From an uncultured Beijerinckiaceae bacterium (lineage in GTDB: Bacteria > Pseudomonadota > Alphaproteobacteria > Rhizobiales > Beijerinckiaceae): DNA of 41,320 bases. The translations under genes and the position numbers were made by a program. The notes beneath the pieces were generated by a model. That model did not search any database. It was given only the letters and a program-made list of their open reading frames with translations, and had not been told where the DNA came from. Below are positions 9,082-19,650 of this stretch, in pieces (position 1 is the first letter of the stretch; each line of letters opens with the position of its first letter). The DNA is taken from the NCBI GenBank assembly GCA_937863205.1, contig CALMGA010000213.1:1-41320 (forward strand), in the 5' to 3' direction.

Positions 9082-10005
9082 ATGTCTCCAGGTTTGTCTC
9101 CGTTCGTCGAGGCGCTACGCCTGCCGGCGTTTGTTTGCGTCAACTGCGGCTACTGGCAACGCCATTTCGGGCCGCCGCCGTCTTGCCCGCTGTGCCTGGA
9201 TGCACGCCACGTCGTGCCGCAGAATGGCTGGCGTTTCCTCGATCTTGACACGGCACAACGCGCCTTTCCCTGCCATTGGGAGGAGCTCGAGCCCGGCGCC
9301 TGGCGGTTCTGGAACGACCCCGTCGAGGGCATCGGCCCATCAAGCATCCTTCTGCGCACGCCGGCCGGCAACGTGATGTTCGAGGGCTGTTCGGTCTTCA
9401 GCGAGGCGGCGCTGACCGATCTCGCCGCTCTCGGCGGCGTTCAGGTGCTTTCGGCATCGCACCCCCACGCTTACGGCGCGATCTGGCAGGTCCAGGACCG
9501 CTTCGATCCCGAGCTGGCTTTGGCCGCCGCGGATTTCGCCTGGTCGGCCGCGCTGCAGGTCACCTGGCCGTTCGATGATCGGCTGGAGCCGCTGCCCGGC
9601 ATCGAACTCTACCGCACGGCCGGGCACTTCGAAGGGCATAGCGTCCTCTACGACAGGGCGCGGCGGCTGCTGCTGTGCGGCGATGCCCTGAAATTCGAGC
9701 TGTCGCCGCGCGATCGCCGGCAGGCGACGACCATTTCCGCCCACAAGGCCTTCGTGCGCGCCACGCCGCTGACGTTGAGCGAGCTGCGGCGATACCGCGA
9801 CGTCTTCGCCCCGCTCGACTTCGCGCAGACGTGGACGCCGTTCGAGCAGGCGCGCAACAGCGGGCGCGCCGAAGCGCTGGCGTTGATCGATGCCCAGCTC
9901 GCCACCCGGCCGCACCCCGATCAGGTTGCGCTGGCCGAGCTGCGCGGCGTTGGAGGAGACAGCCCGCCGCTCAGCCGGCGGGGACGCGACGGAGGGCGCG
10001 CTTAG
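9082..10005 (+). CDS. MBL-fold metallo-hydrolase with N-terminal zinc-ribbon-like motif
   Basis: This 307-residue protein starts at ATG 9082 with only a weak ribosome-binding site. Residues 19-38 hold two CxxC pairs (C19/C22 and C35/C38), suggesting a small zinc ribbon. The rest resembles a metallo-beta-lactamase fold: SASHPHAYGA (H127, H129), TAGHFEGHSVL (H182, H186) and LLCGDAL (D201) are likely metal ligands, although the classical HxHxDH motif is reduced to HPHAYG. Beyond about residue 285 the sequence is Arg/Gly-rich and probably disordered. The substrate is unknown. It is divergent from the Crp/Fnr-type gene across a roughly 150-270 base spacer. Family assignment is reasonable; enzymatic activity is not certain. 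Confidence 0.8.
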   Translation: MSPGLSPFVEALRLPAFVCVNCGYWQRHFGPPPSCPLCLDARHVVPQNGWRFLDLDTAQRAFPCHWEELEPGAWRFWNDPVEGIGPSSILLRTPAGNVMFEGCSVFSEAALTDLAALGGVQVLSASHPHAYGAIWQVQDRFDPELALAAADFAWSAALQVTWPFDDRLEPLPGIELYRTAGHFEGHSVLYDRARRLLLCGDALKFELSPRDRRQATTISAHKAFVRATPLTLSELRRYRDVFAPLDFAQTWTPFEQARNSGRAEALALIDAQLATRPHPDQVALAELRGVGGDSPPLSRRGRDGGRA

Positions 10006-10113
10006 GCTTTCCCGAGGCGGCATCGCCCGGCGCTCTAGTCAGGGTCGCGCGAGGTGTATAGGCCATGCCTAACCGTCGTTCCGTCCAGCGGCAGCCGCCT
10101 GCCTTTCGGTCAA

Positions 10114-10806
10114 ATGCCCAAGCTGTACCACCACCCGCTCGATCCGCTGTCGCGTTTCGCCCGCCTCGCGCTTGCCGAATACGGCATCGAAGCCGACCTC
10201 GTGGAAGAGCGGGCCTTCGAGCGGCGCCACGACTTCCTCGCGCTCAACCCGGCGGGAACGCTGCCCGTGCTGAGCGAGGAGGGCGGCGCCGTTGTGCCCG
10301 GCCCCGGCTTGATCGCGGAATGGCTCGATGAAACGCGCGGACATACCGTGCCGGGCCGCCGCCTGATGCCGGAACCGCCGCACGAGCGCATCGAAGTGCG
10401 CCGGTTGACCGAATGGTTCAACACCAAGTTCTTCGCCGAAGTGTCGAACTGGCTGGTGACGGAGAAGGTGTACAAGCGCTTCATGAGCGCCGAGCAAGGC
10501 GGCGGCGCGCCGGCCATGGAGCTGGTGCGGGCGGCGCGCACCAACATCCGCTACCACCTGCGCTACATCGGCTATCTCGTGGCGAGGCGGAACTGGCTCG
10601 CCGGCGACGAGCTGACCTACGCCGATCTCGCGGCGGCGGCGCACCTGTCCAGCGTGGACTATCTCGGCGACGTGCCCTGGGACGAGGACGAGACGGCAAG
10701 GAACTGGTACGCGCGGGTGAAGTCGCGCCCGGGCTTCCGCACCCTGCTGGCCGACCGGGTGCCGGGCATGGCGCCGGCCGACAGCTACCCCGACCTCGAC
10801 TTCTGA
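10114..10806 (+). CDS. fzlA: FtsZ-localised GST-like protein FzlA
   Basis: From ATG 10114 the product is 230 residues. It has a thioredoxin-like GST N-domain (MPKLYHHPLDPLSRFARLAL; FLALNPAGTLPVL) and an all-helical C-domain with NIRYHLRYIGYL, RNWLAGDELTYADLAAAAHL and the ending FRTLLADRVPGMAP...YPDLDF. That C-terminal pattern is characteristic of FzlA, an alphaproteobacterial FtsZ-binding protein needed for constriction in Caulobacter; it has a GST fold, and glutathione catalysis is not its known role. The gene directly precedes queG, an arrangement seen in other alphaproteobacteria. The frame is open upstream to 10054, but the fold begins at MPKLYHH. A generic glutathione S-transferase is the less likely alternative. 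Confidence 0.85.
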   Translation: MPKLYHHPLDPLSRFARLALAEYGIEADLVEERAFERRHDFLALNPAGTLPVLSEEGGAVVPGPGLIAEWLDETRGHTVPGRRLMPEPPHERIEVRRLTEWFNTKFFAEVSNWLVTEKVYKRFMSAEQGGGAPAMELVRAARTNIRYHLRYIGYLVARRNWLAGDELTYADLAAAAHLSSVDYLGDVPWDEDETARNWYARVKSRPGFRTLLADRVPGMAPADSYPDLDF

Positions 10807-10829
10807 AGACGCCGCTCCCGCCCGCGGCC

Positions 10830-11894
10830 GTGAAGGCACGTCTCGCCAGGCGGGCGGCCTCGCTCGGCTTCGACCTGTGCCGGGTCGCCGCGCCCGACAG
10901 CATCCCGCAGGCGCCGTCCCGCCTCGCCGCCTTCATCGCGGCCGGCTGCTGCGGCGACATGGACTGGCTGGCGGAAACGGCGCCGCGCCGCGCCGACCCG
11001 CGCGTTCTCTGGCCGCAGGTTCGCTCAATCGTGATGCTCGGCCTCAATTACGGGCCGGCCGGCGATCCCCGGATCTTCCTTGCCGACCGAGGCGCGGCCA
11101 ACATCTCCGTCTACGCCCGCAACCGCGACTACCACGAGCTCATCAGGGGGCGACTCAAGGAGTTGCGCAGCGTCCTGCTCGCCGCGGCCGGGGGCGGCGA
11201 AGCCAAGGTCTTCGTCGACACGGCGCCGGTGATGGAGAAGCCGCTGGCCGAAGCGGCGGGGCTGGGCTGGCAGGGCAAGCACACCAACCTCGTCTCGCGG
11301 GGCCACGGATCCTGGCTGTTCCTCGGTTCCATGTTCACCACGATCGAGCTGCCGCCCGACCCAAGCGAGGCCGACCACTGCGGCTCCTGCCGCGCCTGCC
11401 TCGACGTGTGCCCCACCGACGCCTTTCCCCAGCCCTACCGGCTCGACCCGCGCCGCTGCATCTCCTACCTGACGATCGAGCACAAAGGCTCGATCCCACT
11501 CGAATTCCGCCGCGCCATCGGCAACCGGGTGTACGGCTGCGACGACTGCCTCGCCGTCTGCCCGTGGAACAAATGGGCGCAAGCCGCCAGCGAGGCCAAG
11601 CTGCAGCCGCGCCCGGATTTCACCGCGCCGCGCCTCGCCGATTGGCTCGTCCTCGACGAGGCGGGCTTCCGCTCGCTGTTCTCGGCCAGCCCGGTCAAGC
11701 GGCTTGGCTGGACGCTGTTCCTGCGCAACCTCCTCATCGCCGCCGGCAATTCGGACGATCCCTCGCTGATCCCGGCCGTGCGGCGCTGCGGCGCACACCC
11801 TTCCGCGATCGTGAAGGAGACGGCCGCCTGGGCCTTGGATGAACTGGACGCCTCGTCCTGCGTCGACCGCGCTCCCGCCGCGATTTTGCGCTAG
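10830..11894 (+). CDS. queG: Epoxyqueuosine reductase QueG
   Basis: QueG is the cobalamin- and iron-sulfur-dependent enzyme that reduces epoxyqueuosine to queuosine in tRNA. The predicted product is 354 residues from GTG 10830, 23 bases after the fzlA stop. Visible features are the catalytic region VFVDTAPVMEKPLAE (D130), GLGWQGKHTNL, a first 4Fe-4S motif CGSCRACLDVCP (C184, C187, C190, C194), a second centre using C210 and GCDDCLAVCPWN (C237, C240, C244), and C-terminal HEAT-like helices. An alternative in-frame CTG overlaps the fzlA stop. Its partners queE and queD lie at the far right of the window. Confidence 0.93.
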   Translation: MKARLARRAASLGFDLCRVAAPDSIPQAPSRLAAFIAAGCCGDMDWLAETAPRRADPRVLWPQVRSIVMLGLNYGPAGDPRIFLADRGAANISVYARNRDYHELIRGRLKELRSVLLAAAGGGEAKVFVDTAPVMEKPLAEAAGLGWQGKHTNLVSRGHGSWLFLGSMFTTIELPPDPSEADHCGSCRACLDVCPTDAFPQPYRLDPRRCISYLTIEHKGSIPLEFRRAIGNRVYGCDDCLAVCPWNKWAQAASEAKLQPRPDFTAPRLADWLVLDEAGFRSLFSASPVKRLGWTLFLRNLLIAAGNSDDPSLIPAVRRCGAHPSAIVKETAAWALDELDASSCVDRAPAAILR

Positions 11895-11904
11895 CCTCGC
11901 GCCC

Positions 11905-12795
11905 ATGAACCTCTTCGCCTTCGGCCTCGGCTACAGCGCCCAGCACTTCGTTAACGACTACCGCGACCTGTTCGCATCCGTCGCCGGTACGGTGCGCGAC
12001 GTGGGAGTGGCGCGGCCGCTTCTCGGCGGCACGGAGGTGCTGCGCTTCGGTCCCGACGGGTGCGACGGCGCGATCGAGCAAAGGTTGGGGACCGCCGACG
12101 TCATCCTGGTGTCCGTGGCGCCCGGCACGTCGGTCGATCCAGTGCTGGCCCGCTTCGGCCGCCGCATCGCAGGCACGAGGCGGCCCCAGCTCATCCTGTA
12201 CCTGTCGACCATCGGCGTCTACGGCGACCGCGGCGGCGAGTGGGTTGACGAGAGCGAGTTGCCGGCGCCCTTGTCCGAGCGGTCCAGGGTGCGGGTGCAG
12301 GCGGAAAAGGCGTGGGCGACCCTTGCCAAGGACCGAACCAAGACCGTGCACCTGCTGCGCTTGTCCGGCATCTACGGGCCGGGCCGCAACCCCCTCGTCA
12401 ACCTCGCTCGGGGCAGGGCGCACCGATACGTCAAGCCCGGTCAGGTGTTCAATCGCATCCACGTCGAGGACATCGCCCGCACCCTCGCCGCGCTGGTCGG
12501 CCAGCCGGCGGCCGGCGGGCATCACGTCTGGAACGTCACCGACGACGAGCCGGCGCCGCCGCAGGACGTCGTCACCTTCGCCGCCGAGATGATGGGCGTC
12601 GAGCCCCCGCCCGCGCAGGACTTCGCCACCGCCGAGCTGTCGCCGATGGCGCGCAGCTTCTACGGCGAGAACAAGCGCTGCTCCAACCGCAAGATCAAGG
12701 AGGAGCTGGGAGTCGACCTCGCCTATCCCACCTACCGCGAAGGCATCGCCGCCCTGTGGGCCGACGGCGAGGGCCGGGCGCCTGCTTCGGTTTAG
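11905..12795 (+). CDS. NAD(P)-dependent SDR/epimerase-like protein (YeeZ-like)
   Basis: This 296-residue protein starts at ATG 11905, ten bases after queG. The N-terminus has a dinucleotide-binding loop (FAFGLGYSAQHF). Later come LYLSTIGVYGDRGGEWVDE with the SDR-type serine/tyrosine region, HLLRLSGIYGPGRNPL, and FNRIHVEDIARTLAAL, typical of extended SDR proteins related to NAD-dependent epimerases and the uncharacterised YeeZ. The active-site YxxxK is not in its usual form (VRVQAEKAW replaces it), so activity as a classical epimerase is uncertain. It probably shares a transcript with fzlA and queG. The substrate is unknown. Confidence 0.85.
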   Translation: MNLFAFGLGYSAQHFVNDYRDLFASVAGTVRDVGVARPLLGGTEVLRFGPDGCDGAIEQRLGTADVILVSVAPGTSVDPVLARFGRRIAGTRRPQLILYLSTIGVYGDRGGEWVDESELPAPLSERSRVRVQAEKAWATLAKDRTKTVHLLRLSGIYGPGRNPLVNLARGRAHRYVKPGQVFNRIHVEDIARTLAALVGQPAAGGHHVWNVTDDEPAPPQDVVTFAAEMMGVEPPPAQDFATAELSPMARSFYGENKRCSNRKIKEELGVDLAYPTYREGIAALWADGEGRAPASV

Positions 12796-13208
12796 GGCTG
12801 TTCTTCGCCGATCTCAGCGAGCGCTTCGAAAGCTGCTGGGAACAGGCCCGACCTGCCGTGGCGTTCTCGCCGGCCTTCTCGTCATCAGCCCCTCGTCATC
12901 AGCCCAGTGCGATCGCGGATCATCGGCTTCGAGCACGCGCCCCGGCGATGTTGCCGGTCACGATGCGGCGCATCCTGCGCTCGGCGACATGCGCCGGCAG
13001 AGATTGATCGCCCCGGACAAGGTCGACGCGATCATCCTGAAGCACAATTGCGCGATCGCCATAGATTGCAAGACCGTTCGAGGTGCCGGAGGTCATCAGC
13101 CTTTCCCGTTGATATCGCGCGCCGTCGTGACGATCGGGCATTGACCGGCCGCGCCGTATTGCGCAGCACTCGGGCGCGGCAGGCGTTTGCCGCGAACGGA
13201 GGTTGGCG
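12796..13208 (+). other. Spacer without a convincing gene
   Basis: This 413-base spacer lies between the SDR gene and the helix-hairpin-helix gene. It contains one 14-bp tandem duplication (12878-12905). Two short ORFs overlap on opposite strands (plus 12989-13144, 51 codons; minus 12920-13096, 58 codons), but neither has a good ribosome-binding site or a recognisable family. The promoter of the downstream exported protein must lie here, but I cannot place it. Confidence 0.6.
12878..12905. repeat. 14-bp perfect tandem duplication
   Basis: CTCGTCATCAGCCC occurs twice in direct succession (12878-12891 and 12892-12905). It lies in non-coding spacer and is probably a slippage product. Confidence 0.9.
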
Positions 13209-13580
13209 ATGCGCGCTCGAAGCTTGCGTGAAGTGTTGTCGGCGGGATCGGTGGCGCTGTGCCTCGTCATCGGGGTCGCGGGTGCGGCGAACGCCCAGTC
13301 CCCGACCGTCGGCTCCCAAGCCAAGACCGGCACGGCGCCCAAGGCCGCCGCCCCCAAGCCGACCGCGGCGGAGGCCGCCCCCAAGTCCGCCGACCTCGTC
13401 GACATCAACACGGCCGACAAGGAGCAACTCGACGCCCTCAAGGGCATCGGCCCCAAGCGGGCCGACGACATCATCAAGGGCCGCCCCTACAAGGGCAAGG
13501 ACGAACTGTATCAGAAGAAGATCATCCCCAGGGCCGTCTACGACGGCATCAAGGACAAGATCATCGCCAAGCAGAAGTAG
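13209..13580 (+). CDS. Exported helix-hairpin-helix protein (ComEA-like)
   Basis: This 123-residue protein starts at ATG 13209, chosen over TTG 13203 because GGAGG at 13198-13202 is six bases upstream of the ATG. Residues 1-30 form a signal peptide (hydrophobic [16 protein letters not shown]). A Lys/Ala/Pro-rich linker follows, then a ComEA-type helix-hairpin-helix module from about residue 60: [37 protein letters not shown]. ComEA proteins bind DNA in the periplasm during natural transformation, but many alphaproteobacteria carry such single-HhH exported proteins without other competence genes nearby, and none is seen here. A role in DNA uptake is therefore only a possibility. Confidence 0.9.
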   Translation: MRARSLREVLSAGSVALCLVIGVAGAANAQSPTVGSQAKTGTAPKAAAPKPTAAEAAPKSADLVDINTADKEQLDALKGIGPKRADDIIKGRPYKGKDELYQKKIIPRAVYDGIKDKIIAKQK

Positions 13581-13658
13581 CGGCCGGCTCGCACCAACGC
13601 TGGGATCGCGTCTTCATCCGCCTGCCCGCGTCGCCTATATGGCTGCTCGGGAGCTGCG

Positions 13659-13994
<336 letters not shown>

Positions 13995-14010
13995 TGCGAG
14001 GGTCGGACCG

Positions 14011-14738
14011 ATGCGGCTAGCCGACCTCGTTCTTCTCAACGCCGAGCGTGCCGCCCGCCGGCCGGTGGCGCTGGTGACCGATCTCTCCGCCGTCGCCGGC
14101 GGCATCGTGGAGCAGCGCGTCGTTCCCGCGGCGGCGGTGTCCGGGGACCCGCTCGGAACTCTGATCGCCGACCAACTGCGCAGCGGTCGCAGCGGCACCG
14201 TTTCGCATGAAGGGCGCGACCTGCTCATCACCGTGCAGGTTCCGCCGGTCCGCCTCCTTCTCGTGGGCGCCGTGCACATTTCGCAGGCGCTGGTGCCGAT
14301 GGCTGGCCTGGTCGGGCTGGACGTGACGGTTCTCGACCCGCGCACCGCCTTCGCCAGCCCAGAGCGTTTTCCCGGTGTCGAGCTGCTGGCCGAATGGCCC
14401 GACGACGCGCTGCCTCGCTTCGCGCCGGATGCCTTCACCGCCGTGGCGCTGCTGACCCACGATCCCCGCATCGACGATCAGGCCCTCGTCGCGGCGCTGC
14501 GGGCGCCCTGCTTCTACATCGGCGCGCTTGGCTCGCGGAAGACGCACGCGCGGCGGCTGGAGCGGATGCGCGCCCTCGGCTTCGGCGACGACGACCTCGC
14601 CCGCCTCCATGCCCCCATCGGGCTCGACATCGGCGCGGTGAGCCCGGCCGAGATCGCCGTCTCGATCCTCGGCGAGATCGTCGCCGCGCAGCGCCGCAAG
14701 CCGTCGCGCTCGGCAGACCGGCCAGCGGAGCGGCTGGC

Positions 14739-14742
<4 letters not shown>
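14011..14742 (+). CDS. XdhC family protein with C-terminal Rossmann domain
   Basis: This 243-residue protein starts at ATG 14011. The first 80 residues are weakly similar to an XdhC_CoxI domain but lack its cysteine-containing loops. Residues about 85-235 match the XdhC Rossmann domain: VRLLLVGAVHISQALVPMA, VTVLDPRTAFAS, VALLTHDPRIDDQAL, FYIGALGSRKTHARRLERM and LDIGAVSPAEIAVSIL. The role inferred from the family is molybdenum-cofactor sulfuration or insertion into a molybdenum hydroxylase. Its stop overlaps the GTG start of the next gene (GTGA), which indicates translational coupling. Confidence 0.9.
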
Positions 14743-15774
<1,032 letters not shown>

Positions 15775-15782
<8 letters not shown>

Positions 15783-16416
15783 CATCTCGGCCCGACCGGC
15801 CTCCGCCGTTGCCGCCGTGGTGCTGGCCGCCGGACGTGCGAGCCGCTTCGGCGCCGGGCCGGATGGCAGCAAGGTCTTCGCCCTGCTCGACGGCAGGCCG
15901 CTCGTCGCTCATGTCGTGGCGACCGCGCGGGCGAGCGGGGCCGCGCCGATCCTGGTGGTGACGGGGCATGCCGGCCACCTCGCCGAGGCGGCGCTGCACG
16001 ACGACATGCCCGATCGCTTCATCGCCAACCCCGATCATGCCACCGGCCTTTCCTCGTCGCTGCGGGCCGGCATCGCCGCCGTGCCGGACGGGGCGTCGGG
16101 CGCGCTGGTGCTGCTTGCCGACATGCCGCTCGTGTCCGCCGCCACCTTGCAGGCGCTGATACGGACACTCGCGCTTGGGAGTTGCGATGCCGTGGTGCCG
16201 GAGCACCGCGGCCGTCGCGGCAATCCCGTGCTGCTCGCGCGGAGCCTGTTCGCCGGCGTCATGCATCTTGCCGGCGACGAGGGCGCGCGCCGCCTCCTCG
16301 CCGAGCCCGGTCGCCGCATACGTTCCTGTCCGGTCGATGATCCCGGCATCCTGGCCGACATTGACACGCCGGAAGCACTGGCGGCCGCGCGGCGGGAAGG
16401 GCTCAGGCGGCGTTGA
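15775..16416 (+). CDS. MocA-like molybdenum cofactor nucleotidyltransferase
   Basis: This 213-residue protein starts at GTG 15775, overlapping the previous gene by eight bases. It has the NTP-transferase signature VVLAAGRASRFG...GSK near residue 15-35, VVTGHAGHLAEAAL, and the metal-binding ADMPLVSAATL near residue 118. The ending IDTPEAL is also typical. Homologues (MocA) transfer CMP to molybdopterin to give the cytosine dinucleotide used by xanthine-oxidase-family hydroxylases; a MobA-like GMP transferase is the alternative. As last gene of the XdhC cassette, MocA fits best. Its 3' end overlaps the convergent GGDEF-EAL gene by 14 bases. Confidence 0.85.
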
Positions 16417-17995
16417 GGTCGCGGTCGGCGGTATGTGGCAGCGCGATCGCCGACTGCGCCAGCCACGCCTGCATCGACACGCGCTCGTCGATCTCGCGGG
16501 CGGTCAAGGGCGGCGCGAAGTAGTAGCCTTGCAACTCGTCGCAGCCAAGCTTCTGCAGGAATTCGACCTGCTCGGCGAACTCCACGCCTTCGGCCGTCAC
16601 GGTGAGGCCGAGGGCATGGCCGAGCGAAACGATGGATTCGAGGATGATGGCGCCCTCGCCGCTGGTTTCCAGCGAGCCGAGGAAGGCCCGGTCGATCTTG
16701 ATCTTGTCGAAGGCGAAACGGCGGAGGTAGATCATAGAGGAATAGCCCGACCCGAAGTCGTCGAGGCCCATGCGGATGCCCAGCGCCCGCAGCTCCATGA
16801 TGATCGCCTCTGCCTGCTCGGCATCCTGGATCAGCACGCCCTCGGTCAATTCGAGGTCGAGGCGGTTGGGGTCGAGCCCGGTAGCGTCCAGGATCGCCTT
16901 CACCGTGTCCACGAACCCGCGCTGCCGGAACTGCACCGGCGACACGTTGACGGCGATCCGCAGGCCCGGCCAGCGGCGTGCGTCATGACAGGCGCGGCGC
17001 AGAACCCATTGGCCGAGCGGAACCACGAGCCCGCGCGATTCGGCAAGGGGGATGAAGTCCTCCGGCGGCACCATGCCGAGCTCGGGATGCTGCCATCGCA
17101 CCAGGGCTTCGAGACCCTGCATGCGGGTGCCGCAGGCCGACAGCAGCGGCTGGTAGGCGATGGTCAGCTCGTCGCGCTTGATGGCATTGCGCAGGTCGTC
17201 CTCGATGGTCTTGCCGAGGTGGAGCTTTTGTTCCATCGCCTTGTCGAAGAAGGCGAAGCGGTTGCGGCCCTCGTGCTTGGCCCGGTACAGCGCGAGGTCG
17301 GCCGCCTGGCTCAGCGTGTCCGGCGTGTCGCCGTCCTGCGGGCAAAGGGCGACGCCGAGCGACACGGTGACGAAGACCTGGGCGGAGCCGAGGTCGAAGG
17401 GCGCGATCATCGCGTCGTGGATGCGATGGGCCATGGCCGCGCACTGGGCGGCGTTGTCGATGTTGATCAGCATCAGGGCGAACTCGTCGCCGCCGAGGCG
17501 GGCGAGGCAGTCGCCGTCGCGCACGACCCGCTTGATGCGCTGCGCGATGCCGGTGATCAGGCGGTCGCCGGCGCCGTGGCCGTGGCCGTCGTTGACGCAT
17601 TTGAAGCCGTCGATATCGATGGCGATCAGGGCGATGGGCGCATCGTGGCTGCATTGCGCCACCGCGTTCTCCAGCAGTTGCTGGAAGAACAAGCGGTTGG
17701 GGAGGTTCGACAGGGGATCGACGCCGGCCTTGTGGATCACCTCGGCCTGCTGGGCTTCCAGCTGGGAGATGTGGAAGCGCGCCTTCCAGAGGAAAACCGC
17801 GAGAAGGAAGCTCGACAGGGGGAAGACGATCAGCAGGATCTGGACGGCCGGGCCGGAGGAGGCCGTCAACCCGGGTTCGTAGCGCAGGCAAAGGAGCGAA
17901 AGGGCCGGCAGAAGGGCGCACGCGATCAACGCCGCCTGGGCAAGTCTCGGCCCGCTGCGGTCGGCGTAAAGCTTGGCAAGCGCACGCGGCGTCAT
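16403..17995 (-). CDS. GGDEF-EAL cyclic-di-GMP signalling protein
   Basis: This 530-residue protein starts at ATG 17995 (AGGA upstream). Two membrane helices near residues 20-37 and 48-70 are followed by a short coiled segment. The diguanylate cyclase domain has an intact GGDEF (168-172) and an I-site RDGD (159-162) at the expected spacing. The phosphodiesterase domain has EAL (296-298) and the downstream ELTEG, LDDFGSGYSS, FDKIKIDRAF, TAEGVEFAEQ and LQGYYFAPP motifs. Both domains therefore look competent; which activity dominates cannot be read from sequence. No sensory domain is recognisable between membrane and GGDEF. The gene stands alone, 79 bases after the radC stop. Confidence 0.95.
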   Translation of the reverse strand: MTPRALAKLYADRSGPRLAQAALIACALLPALSLLCLRYEPGLTASSGPAVQILLIVFPLSSFLLAVFLWKARFHISQLEAQQAEVIHKAGVDPLSNLPNRLFFQQLLENAVAQCSHDAPIALIAIDIDGFKCVNDGHGHGAGDRLITGIAQRIKRVVRDGDCLARLGGDEFALMLINIDNAAQCAAMAHRIHDAMIAPFDLGSAQVFVTVSLGVALCPQDGDTPDTLSQAADLALYRAKHEGRNRFAFFDKAMEQKLHLGKTIEDDLRNAIKRDELTIAYQPLLSACGTRMQGLEALVRWQHPELGMVPPEDFIPLAESRGLVVPLGQWVLRRACHDARRWPGLRIAVNVSPVQFRQRGFVDTVKAILDATGLDPNRLDLELTEGVLIQDAEQAEAIIMELRALGIRMGLDDFGSGYSSMIYLRRFAFDKIKIDRAFLGSLETSGEGAIILESIVSLGHALGLTVTAEGVEFAEQVEFLQKLGCDELQGYYFAPPLTAREIDERVSMQAWLAQSAIALPHTADRDLNAA

Positions 17996-18074
17996 CGAAT
18001 GTCCTGAACGGGTCCGTGCGGAAAGGTTGCCCCGAGCCGATTAAGGATTCGTGCAACGGCGATGGAGCGCGGGC

Positions 18075-18836
18075 CTACAACAGCTTGAGCGCGCGAAAGC
18101 TGGCGTGACCATCGCGTCCTATGATGAGGTGATCGTGAAGGGCGATGTTGAGCGCCTTGCCCAAGGTCGCGATCTGCATCGTCACGGCGATGTCGGCCGT
18201 GGATGGGCTGGGATCGCCGGACGGATGATTGTGCACCAGGATCAGCGCGGTGGCGCCAAGCTCCAGCGAGCGGCGCATGATCTCGCGGGGGTAGACGGGG
18301 GCGTGATCCACCGTGCCCACGCCCTGCACTTCGTCGGCGAGGAGCTGGTTCTTCTTGTCGAGGAAGAGGATGCGGAACTCCTCGTGGTCGATGAAGGCCA
18401 TCGCCGTTCGGCAATAGGCGAGTAGCGCCGACGAGGAGCTGAGGGCGACCCGCTTGCGGATCGCCGACAGGGCGAGGCGGCGGGCGGCGGCTTCCACGAT
18501 CTTGATCTCGGTCGCAGCCGCCTCGCCCAGGCCGGGGATCTCGCCCAGCCGCTCGGGGCGGGCGGCGAGCACCTCGGCGAAGGAGCCGAAGCGGGCGATC
18601 AGCGCCTTGGCGATCGGCTTGACGTCGCGCCGGGGCATGGCGCGGAACAGAACCAGTTCGAGGAGTTCGTAGTCGGCCAGCGCGGCGTCGCCGCCGCTGC
18701 GGAAACGGTCGCGCAGGCGCTCGCGGTGGCCGGTGTGATGCGGCTCGCACAGGGGGCCGGCCGCCTCGTCGAGCCCGTTCGCCGGACCAACCGTGCCCGC
18801 ACGGGCCACCTCAGCACCCGTGAAGGGAAGCGGCAT
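18075..18836 (-). CDS. radC: RadC-family JAB/MPN domain protein
   Basis: This 253-residue protein starts at ATG 18836. The N-terminal part has the UPF0758 helices with a helix-hairpin-helix ([15 protein letters not shown]). The C-terminal JAMM metalloprotease-like domain has the metal-binding motif [14 protein letters not shown] (H202, H204, D215), preceded by [20 protein letters not shown]. RadC was once linked to DNA repair, but its molecular function is unproven. Its first 26 bases overlap the end of map, so the two are co-transcribed in the order map then radC. About 35 N-terminal residues before GHRERLR are extra, and a later start is possible. Confidence 0.93.
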   Translation of the reverse strand: MPLPFTGAEVARAGTVGPANGLDEAAGPLCEPHHTGHRERLRDRFRSGGDAALADYELLELVLFRAMPRRDVKPIAKALIARFGSFAEVLAARPERLGEIPGLGEAAATEIKIVEAAARRLALSAIRKRVALSSSSALLAYCRTAMAFIDHEEFRILFLDKKNQLLADEVQGVGTVDHAPVYPREIMRRSLELGATALILVHNHPSGDPSPSTADIAVTMQIATLGKALNIALHDHLIIGRDGHASFRALKLL

Positions 18837-19650
18837 AGGGTGGTTGATGAAGGCCCAGCGGCGAGTAGGTGAACACCTCGCAGCCGTCCTTCGTCACGCC
18901 CAGCGTGTGCTCGAACTGCGCCGACAGCGAGCGGTCGCGGGTCACCGCCGTCCAGCCGTCCGACAGGATCTTCACGTGCGGGCGGCCGAGATTGATCATC
19001 GGCTCAACCGTGAAGAACATGCCGGCCTTCAACGTGACGCCTTCACCCTTGCGGCCGTAGTGCAGGATGTTGGGCTCGTCGTGGAACAGGCGGCCGAGGC
19101 CGTGGCCGCAGAAGTCGCGCACCACCGAGCAGCGCTCGGCTTCGGCATAGCTCTGGATGGCGGCGCCGATATCGCCGGTGGTGGCGCCGTCGCGGATCAC
19201 GGCAATGCCGCGCTCCAGCGCCTCGTGCGTGACCTCGATCAGGCGCTGGGCGCGGCGCGGCACCTCGCCCACGAGATACATGCGCGAGGAGTCGCCGTGC
19301 CAGCCGTCCACGATCAGCGTGACGTCGATGTTGAGGATCTCGCCGTCGCGCAACGGCTTGCGATCGGGCAGGCCATGGCAGACGACGTGGTTGAACGAGG
19401 TGCAGATCGACTTGCGATAGCCGCGATAGTCGAGCGGAGCTGGGTAGGCGCCGTGCGCCATCGCGAAGTCGAAGACGAGGTCGTCGAGCTCCTGGGTGCT
19501 GACGCCCGGCTTGACGTGGGCGGTCAGCATGTCCAGCGCCTCGGCGGTCAGCCGGCCGGCCGCCCTCATGCCGGCAAAGGCGTCGGCGTTGTGGATCTTG
19601 ATCTGGCCGGTCTTGCGACTCGGCGCTTCGAGCGCGTCGACAAATGTCAT
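18811..19650 (-). CDS. map: Type I methionine aminopeptidase
   Basis: This 279-residue protein starts at ATG 19650. All five metal ligands are present: D109 ([11 protein letters not shown]), D120 (WHGDSSRMY), H183 ([14 protein letters not shown]), E216 (FFTVEPMIN) and E247 ([10 protein letters not shown]). [16 protein letters not shown] carries the substrate-pocket histidine region. It removes initiator methionine from nascent proteins in the cytoplasm and is normally essential. The C-terminus is about 20 residues longer than E. coli Map and encodes the overlap with radC. Confidence 0.97.
   Translation of the reverse strand: MTFVDALEAPSRKTGQIKIHNADAFAGMRAAGRLTAEALDMLTAHVKPGVSTQELDDLVFDFAMAHGAYPAPLDYRGYRKSICTSFNHVVCHGLPDRKPLRDGEILNIDVTLIVDGWHGDSSRMYLVGEVPRRAQRLIEVTHEALERGIAVIRDGATTGDIGAAIQSYAEAERCSVVRDFCGHGLGRLFHDEPNILHYGRKGEGVTLKAGMFFTVEPMINLGRPHVKILSDGWTAVTRDRSLSAQFEHTLGVTKDGCEVFTYSPLGLHQPPYAASLHGC

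Noticed and set aside
10054..10113. An upstream start for the fzlA product
   Set aside because: The extra 20 residues do not resemble the family, whose fold begins at MPKLYHH.
12920..13144. Two overlapping small ORFs on opposite strands (minus 12920-13096, plus 12989-13144)
   Set aside because: Neither has a well-spaced ribosome-binding site or a recognisable family. The plus-strand AIAIDCKTVRG phrase recalls ISAs1-type transposases, but the rest does not match.
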